In this document: in pieces, positions 59,454 to 64,000 of the stretch
Layout of the letters: each line of letters opens with the position of its first letter
How positions within the stretch are numbered: the stretch's first letter is position 1
The notes under the pieces: generated by a model
What the model was told of the DNA's origin: nothing
Databases searched by the model: none
What the model saw: only the letters and a program-made list of their open reading frames with translations
Assembly (NCBI RefSeq): GCF_004217615.1
Contig: NZ_SHLD01000001.1
Coordinates: 1,054,001 to 1,118,000, forward strand
Length of the DNA: 64,000 bases
Source: Micromonospora kangleipakensis
GTDB lineage: Bacteria > Actinomycetota > Actinomycetes > Mycobacteriales > Micromonosporaceae
Reading direction: 5' to 3'
Program-made: the position numbers and the translations under genes

Positions 59454-60994
59454 CGGTGGAGGGCGGCGCGACGACCGTGCTCGTGGTCGACGACAGTCGT
59501 GCCAAGCGCTATTTGCTGGTCAGCTGGCTGACCCGGGCCGGGTTCGCGACGATCGAGGCGGAGAACGGCGCCGAGGCGCTGGCCCGGGTGGAGACCGATC
59601 GGGTGGACCTGGTGGTGCTCGACGTCCGGCTGCCGGACCTGAGCGGCTTCGAGGTCTGCGAACGGATCAAGGACCGTCACCCGGCGATGCCGGTCATCCA
59701 CGTCTCCGCGCACGCGGTCGACGTGGTGGACCGGGCGCAGGGGCTGACCCGGGGCGCCGACGCCTACCTGGCCGAGCCGGTCGAGCCGGAGGAGCTGGTG
59801 GCCACCGCGCACGCGGTGCTCCGCTACTACCAGGCGCGGCAGCGGGCCGAGCTGCTCGCCGAGCGGCTGGCCGCGCTCGCCGACGCCACGGTGCAGATGC
59901 ACGCCGCCCCGAACTTCGTCGGGCTGCTGGAGGCGGCGGCGGCCGGCGCGGCGCAGATCTTCAAGAGCCCGGCGGCCGTGGTCGCGGAGACCTTCGACGG
60001 CGACTGCCTGGCGGGCGTGGCGGCCGGGCCGGACGCCGAGCCGCGCATCGTCCCGTGGATGGTCGACGACACCGGGGTGCCGATCGGCACCACGGTCCGG
60101 GTCGACGAGCCCGCCGCCTGGGACCTGATCGGCTGGCCGGCCGGCGGCACGGTCACCGTGGCCGCCGCCAAGCTGCGCGAGGACCGGGCCCCGCTCTACG
60201 TGGTGGTGCCGACCGCGACCCAGACCGTACGGACGCCGGTGCTGGTACAGCTCGCCCAGGCGGTCGCCTCGGCGGTCGAGGCGCAGCGCTCCTTCGACGA
60301 GGAGCACCGGATCGCGGTCACCCTCCAGCGCAGCCTGCTGCCCCGCCGGCTGCCCGAGGTCGCCGGCCTGGACCTGGCGGTCCGGTACGAGCCGGCCAGC
60401 GCCCAGACCGAGGTGGGCGGCGACTTCTACGAGCTGGTGATGCTCGACGGGCACCTGCTGATGGCGATCGGCGACGTTGCCGGTCACTCGCTGCACGCCG
60501 CGACCGTGATGGCCGAGCTGCGGCACGCGGTGCGGGCGTACGCGGTGGAGGGGCACCAGCCGGGGGTGATCCTGGACCGGGTCAACGAGCTGATGCTTAC
60601 CCTGCTGCCGAACGAGCTGGCCACCATCTGCGTGCTGCTGCTGCACCCGGGGAGCGGCCTGATCCGGCTGGCCAGCGCGGGGCACCTGCCGGCGCTGATC
60701 AGCATGGACGGCCGGGTGGAGTTCGTCGAGCAGTCCGCCCCGCTGCTCGGGGTCCGCGCGCCCCGCCCGCCGGACCTGGAGTTCGTGCTGCCGGCCGGCG
60801 CGACGCTGGTCCTCTACACCGACGGCCTGATCGAGCGGCGGGACGCCACCATCGACGAGGGGATGGCCGCGCTGGGCGCGGTCGCCGTCCGGGTGGACGA
60901 CGACCTGGACCAGTTCTGCCAGCGGCTCCTGGTCGAGCTGGTCCCGCCGGAGATCAACGACGACGTCGCCGTGGTCGCCCTCCGCCGCCGCTGA
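59450..60994 (+). CDS. Receiver domain fused to SpoIIE/PP2C phosphatase
   Basis: 514 residues from a GTG in a GTGA overlap. Receiver: VLVVDDSRAKRYLLVSWLTR, phospho-Asp in VDLVVLDVRLPDLSGF. The Lys normally closing the site is replaced (GADAYLAEPVEPEELV, where relatives have YLxKP). A GAF-like middle follows, then SpoIIE: SAQTEVGGDFYELVMLDGHL, MAIGDVAGHSLHAATV and LYTDGLIERRDATI. Probably dephosphorylates a STAS antagonist when activated. Confidence 0.88.
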   Translation: MTVEGGATTVLVVDDSRAKRYLLVSWLTRAGFATIEAENGAEALARVETDRVDLVVLDVRLPDLSGFEVCERIKDRHPAMPVIHVSAHAVDVVDRAQGLTRGADAYLAEPVEPEELVATAHAVLRYYQARQRAELLAERLAALADATVQMHAAPNFVGLLEAAAAGAAQIFKSPAAVVAETFDGDCLAGVAAGPDAEPRIVPWMVDDTGVPIGTTVRVDEPAAWDLIGWPAGGTVTVAAAKLREDRAPLYVVVPTATQTVRTPVLVQLAQAVASAVEAQRSFDEEHRIAVTLQRSLLPRRLPEVAGLDLAVRYEPASAQTEVGGDFYELVMLDGHLLMAIGDVAGHSLHAATVMAELRHAVRAYAVEGHQPGVILDRVNELMLTLLPNELATICVLLLHPGSGLIRLASAGHLPALISMDGRVEFVEQSAPLLGVRAPRPPDLEFVLPAGATLVLYTDGLIERRDATIDEGMAALGAVAVRVDDDLDQFCQRLLVELVPPEINDDVAVVALRRR

Positions 60995-61011
60995 CCGCCG
61001 CCCCGGGCCGG

Positions 61012-61806
61012 TCAGCTCAGTGAGCGGGCGTACGCGGCGGGTGAGATGCCGGTGACGGCGGTGAACTCGCGGACCAGGTGGGCCTGGTCGGCGTAGCCGA
61101 GGTCGGTGGCCAGCCCCGCCCAGTCGAGCGGCCCGCCGGCGGCCTGCTCGATCGCCTCCTGGAGCCGGTACCGCCGGATCACCCACTTCGGACCGACCCC
61201 GACGTGGTCGAGGAAGAGTCGCTGGAGCCGCCGGGTGGAGACCCCGTGCCGGCGTGCGAAGTCGTCGACGCGCAGGATGCTCCGGTCGGCGCGGATCTCC
61301 TCCACCAGCGCGGTCGCCTCGGCGGTGAGCGGATCCGGCGCAGGCCCCCAGCCGGTGAGCAGGGCGTCCAGCCGCCGGCACCGGTCATCGTCACCGCCGG
61401 GGCAGACCGGGCCCGGAACGGGCAGGCCGGTGCCGGCGAGCGGCCGCCGCCGGCCGGTCAGTTCGGCGACCGGACGCCGCCAGAAGGGCCGGAAGCCCCC
61501 CGGCCGGAACTGGACGCCGCTGGCCCGGCCGACGCCGTGCAGGGTGATGGCGAAGAGCTCGCTGGCGGGGCCGGCCACCTCGGCGGTCTCCGGGCCGTTT
61601 TCCTGGCCGTGGAAGACCACATTGACCGCCGGGTGCGGCACCACCCGCTGTTCGAAGGGCTCGGTCAGCTCCCAGTCGATGAGCCAGTAGTGCTCGACGT
61701 AAGCGTGCAGCGCCGGTGCGGCCAGCCGGCGGCGGAAGCGGACCTGCCGCAGCAGCCGGCCGGGGTCGAGGATGCCCCGACTGTCCCGCCGCGGTCGCTG
61801 TCGCAT
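61012..61806 (-). CDS. AraC-family regulator
   Basis: 264 residues from the ATG at 61806. The N-terminal DUF6597-type domain (VEHYWLIDWELTEPFEQRVV) precedes AraC helices: VDDFARRHGVSTRRLQRLFL and LATDLGYADQAHLVREFTAV with GISPAAYARS. Divergent from the TIGR03086 gene, separated by 31 bases. Confidence 0.88.
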   Translation of the reverse strand: MRQRPRRDSRGILDPGRLLRQVRFRRRLAAPALHAYVEHYWLIDWELTEPFEQRVVPHPAVNVVFHGQENGPETAEVAGPASELFAITLHGVGRASGVQFRPGGFRPFWRRPVAELTGRRRPLAGTGLPVPGPVCPGGDDDRCRRLDALLTGWGPAPDPLTAEATALVEEIRADRSILRVDDFARRHGVSTRRLQRLFLDHVGVGPKWVIRRYRLQEAIEQAAGGPLDWAGLATDLGYADQAHLVREFTAVTGISPAAYARSLS

Positions 61807-61837
61807 TTCTTCAAGACCACCTTCATACGCTGGCCCT

Positions 61838-62404
61838 ATGAGCACGAAGACTAGTGACCTGCTGGCCGCCGCCGCACCCCGGACGGTGGCGGTGGTCCGC
61901 GGCATCTCAGACGACCAGCTCTCCCGGCCCACCCCGTGCCCCGACTACGCGGTGCGCGACCTGCTCAACCACCTGTACGACGTGGTGGTCAACTTCCAGG
62001 CGCTCGCGCGGAGACGGGAGGTCGACTGGTCGGCGAAGACCGACCACCTGACCGAGGGCTGGCGGGACCGGTTCGCGGCGGAGACCGGGCGGCTGATCGA
62101 GGCGTGGGCCGACCCGGCCGCGCTCGAGGGCGTCTCGCCCGGCATGGGCCTGCCGCAGGAGACGGTCGGCGAGATGGCCCTGACCGACCTGACGGTGCAC
62201 GCCTGGGACCTGGCCCGGGCCACCGGCCAGCGCCTGGACGTCGAGCCGCAGGTCCTCGCCGCGCTGCACGGCTTCATGGACCGGATGGGCGACACCGGCC
62301 AGCAGATGGGCGCCTTCGCCGAACCCCACCCCACCACCCCCGAAGCCACCCCCCTGGACCGCCTCCTAGCCCGCACCGGCCGCAACCCCGCCTGGCACCC
62401 CTGA
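61838..62404 (+). CDS. TIGR03086-family (mycothiol-transferase-like) metal-binding protein
   Basis: 188 residues. PTPCPDYAVRDLLNHLYDVV holds the metal-ligand His of the DinB/MDMPI fold, with ALTDLTVHAWDLARATGQRL as the second His motif. Likely thiol-transfer or detoxifying enzyme, probably under the divergent AraC protein. Confidence 0.88.
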   Translation: MSTKTSDLLAAAAPRTVAVVRGISDDQLSRPTPCPDYAVRDLLNHLYDVVVNFQALARRREVDWSAKTDHLTEGWRDRFAAETGRLIEAWADPAALEGVSPGMGLPQETVGEMALTDLTVHAWDLARATGQRLDVEPQVLAALHGFMDRMGDTGQQMGAFAEPHPTTPEATPLDRLLARTGRNPAWHP

Positions 62405-62433
62405 CCCCCACCCGCCGCCCCCGCCCCGCCCCA

Positions 62434-62514
62434 CCCGCGCGATCTTGCAGTTAGGGCCCACGATTTGCGGTACCTGCCCGGTATGTCGGGGCACCAACTG
62501 CAAGATCGCGCGGG
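62434..62514. repeat. Long inverted repeat with GATCTTGCAGTT arms
   Basis: Arms of 19 bases (CCCGCGCGATCTTGCAGTT at 62434-62452) face their perfect complement at 62496-62514, with 43 bases between them. This arm sequence is, from memory, a common intergenic palindromic element in Micromonospora genomes. It sits between two genes and could fold as a large hairpin in RNA or DNA. Confidence 0.65.
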
Positions 62515-62531
62515 GCAGGGCTTGACGGGGG

Positions 62532-62548
62532 TATTCGCTGAGCGAATA
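62532..62548. promoter_or_regulatory. Perfect palindrome at the PadR gene start
   Basis: TATTCGCTGAGCGAATA is a perfect 8-1-8 palindrome ending right before the GTG at 62549. PadR repressors bind such dyads, and this one would shut its own transcription or leaderless translation. Confidence 0.75.
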
Positions 62549-63094
62549 GTGGCGGAGGTGTCCACTCAGCACGTTCTGTTGGGGTTGCTGGCGGGTGGGG
62601 CGCGGCACGGGTACGAGCTGAAGCGGGCCCACGACGCGCGGCTGCCCCAGGCCCGGCCGCTCGCCTTCGGGCAGGTCTACGCCACCCTCGCCCGGCTCCA
62701 GCGCGACGGGCTGGTGGTCCCCGCCGGGCAGGAGCGCGACGGCGGTCCGGACCGCACCGCGTACGCGCTCACCGACGAGGGGCGGGCCGCGCTGGAGCAC
62801 TGGCTCAGCACCGTCGAGCCACCCCTGCCGTACGTGGCCAGCACGCTCTTCGCCAAGGTGGTCGTCGCGCTCCTGGCCGCCGACGTCGACCGGGCCCGGG
62901 CGTACCTGACCGCCCAGCGCCGGGCGCACACCGCACGGCTGCGTGAGTTGACCGCGGTCAAGACCGCCCCCTCGGCCACCCTGGACGACGTCGTCGCGGC
63001 CGACTTCGCCATCGCTCACCTCGACGCCGACCTGCGGTGGCTGCACACCACCCTGGACCGGGTCGCCGACTGGCACCGGGAGGTGCACTCGTGA
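62549..63094 (+). CDS. PadR-family regulator
   Basis: 181 residues from the GTG at 62549; the frame is open upstream but only through the inverted repeat. wHTH: VLLGLLAGGARHGYELKRAH, LAFGQVYATLARLQRDGLVV with YALTDEGRAALEHWL. Its stop overlaps the ABC ATPase start (GTGA at 63091), so it is co-translated with the exporter it probably represses. Confidence 0.9.
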   Translation: MAEVSTQHVLLGLLAGGARHGYELKRAHDARLPQARPLAFGQVYATLARLQRDGLVVPAGQERDGGPDRTAYALTDEGRAALEHWLSTVEPPLPYVASTLFAKVVVALLAADVDRARAYLTAQRRAHTARLRELTAVKTAPSATLDDVVAADFAIAHLDADLRWLHTTLDRVADWHREVHS

Positions 63095-63792
63095 CACACC
63101 TGGAAGCTCGCGGCGTGGTCAAGGCGTACGGCAGGACGCCCGCGCTGGGCGGGGTGACCCTCGCCGTGGCCGAGGGAGAGATCGTGGCGGTGACCGGCCC
63201 GAGCGGCTGCGGCAAGTCGACCCTGCTGCACTGCCTCGCCGGCATCCTCCGCCCCGACGCCGGCGAGGTCACCTGGCGGGGCGCGCGGATCGACACCTGG
63301 TCCGAGGCGGCCCGGTCCCGGCTGCGCCGCACGGAGTTCGGGGTGCTCTTCCAGTTCGGCCAGCTCGTCGCCGAGCTGACCGCGGCGGAGAACGTCGCCC
63401 TTCCGCTGCTGCTCGCCGGCACGGGGCGGCGGGAGGCGCGGACGGCGGCGCTGACCTGGCTGGAGCGGCTGGGGGTGGCCGAGGTCGCCGACGCCCGGCC
63501 GGGCGAGATGTCCGGCGGCCAGCAGCAGCGCTGCGCCACCGCCCGAGCGTTGGTCACCGAGCCCCGGGTGCTCTTCGCGGACGAGCCGACCGGCGCGCTG
63601 GACACGCTCGCCGGCGAGCAGGTGCTCACCCAGCTGGTCCGGCTCGCCCGCGAGCAGCGCACCACCGTCGTGCTGGTCACCCACGAGCCGCGGATCGCCG
63701 CGTACGCCGACCGGGAGGTGGTGCTCCGGGACGGCTGGGTCGACCACACCGGCCTGGGGCTGGACGCGCCGCTCGCGGGCGGTCACCGGTGA
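63091..63792 (+). CDS. ABC transporter ATP-binding protein (MacB/LolD type)
   Basis: 233 residues from the GTG at 63091. Walker A VTGPSGCGKSTLLHCLAGIL, signature MSGGQQQRCATARALVT, Walker B VLFADEPTGALDTLAGEQVL. Partner of the FtsX-like permease that follows. Exports a drug, lipoprotein or peptide; induced when PadR lets go. Confidence 0.9.
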   Translation: MTHLEARGVVKAYGRTPALGGVTLAVAEGEIVAVTGPSGCGKSTLLHCLAGILRPDAGEVTWRGARIDTWSEAARSRLRRTEFGVLFQFGQLVAELTAAENVALPLLLAGTGRREARTAALTWLERLGVAEVADARPGEMSGGQQQRCATARALVTEPRVLFADEPTGALDTLAGEQVLTQLVRLAREQRTTVVLVTHEPRIAAYADREVVLRDGWVDHTGLGLDAPLAGGHR

Positions 63793-64000
63793 GGCCGTAC
63801 ACGCTGGCCCGCCTCGCCCTGGCCGGCACCCGCACCGACACCGCCCGGGTGGCGCTGACCGCGCTGAGCGCCACGCTCGCCACCCTCGTTGGGCTGGCCG
63901 CGTTCACCGTGCTGGCCATCCCGACCCCGGTCTGCTGCGACGGTCGGAACCTCTCCGAGCAGTACAGCAACGCGCTGCTGCGCGAACCGGGGCTGCGCGG
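63789..64000 (+). CDS. FtsX/MacB-like ABC permease, N-terminal part (runs off the right edge)
   Basis: 70 residues from the GTG at 63789 (GTGA overlap). The first helix is ATLATLVGLAAFTVLAI, then an extracytoplasmic loop starting IPTPVCCDGRNLSEQYSNAL. Large-permease type. Completeness unknown. Confidence 0.75.
   Translation, partial: MRPYTLARLALAGTRTDTARVALTALSATLATLVGLAAFTVLAIPTPVCCDGRNLSEQYSNALLREPGLR

Noticed and set aside
1-64000. CRISPR array
   Set aside because: No run of regularly spaced identical repeats and no cas gene seen; short repeats found are att scraps or operators.

Overview
The window looks like chromosomal DNA of a high-GC actinomycete, most likely a Micromonosporaceae member (Micromonospora or a close relative). 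The grounds are the very high G+C with strong third-position bias, frequent GTG starts, many 4-base ATGA/GTGA gene overlaps, a DUF397 plus DUF5753-type regulator pair, a Tad pilus operon and a crtE/crtI/idi/litR/crtB cluster. The genus is an inference from gene content; no database search was possible.

Left accessory region (1 to about 12.6 kb). This is a decayed mobile island that ends in a three-tRNA cluster (Phe, Asp, Glu, minus strand). The 3' half of tRNA-Phe and its terminator are duplicated at 987-1092, and the tail of a tyrosine integrase lies beside the intact tRNA. Fragments of tRNA-Pro(CGG) and tRNA-Lys inside the island point to more than one round of integration. Cargo is a ribbon-helix-helix regulator with its own operator array, a DUF4097 protein and an ABC exporter (ATPase gene frameshifted in a run of seven A). 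There is also an intact IS982-type element, an IS5-type transposase, TnpB and IS630 pieces, a RusA-like protein, a VOC protein and several unknowns.

Core region A (13-28 kb): a polysaccharide deacetylase; a light/B12-type MerR regulator (LitR-like) with idi, crtI and crtE, and crtB divergent; a serine hydrolase; a flavin disulfide reductase; a crotonase; a DUF397/DUF5753 pair (the latter frameshifted); an EamA transporter; a cobalamin riboswitch in front of bluB; and a DUF2231-Rieske protein.

Core region B (27-38 kb): a tightly overlapping minus-strand Tad/Flp pilus operon (lipoprotein, PKD-like secreted protein, SAF, CpaE-like, CpaF/TadA, TadB, TadC, Flp-like pilin, two TadE-like, TadG-like, LysM protein) with a divergent prepilin peptidase.

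Second small accessory patch (39.2-42.6 kb): two divergent LtrA-family genes bracketed by two integrase tail fragments in the same orientation, next to an intact tRNA-Lys(UUU).

Core region C (42.7-64 kb): housekeeping and regulatory genes, including a ZIP transporter, an Eis-like acetyltransferase, a PP2C phosphatase, a LuxR-type ATPase regulator, an XRE-cupin/BenE divergent pair around a perfect palindrome, mscL, a GntR regulator and an MFS transporter. They are followed by a stressosome-type operon (RsbR, RsbS, RsbT, an RsbX-like fusion, a histidine kinase and a receiver-PP2C phosphatase) with a divergent STAS antagonist. Last come an AraC regulator, a TIGR03086 protein and a PadR-controlled ABC exporter cut by the window end.
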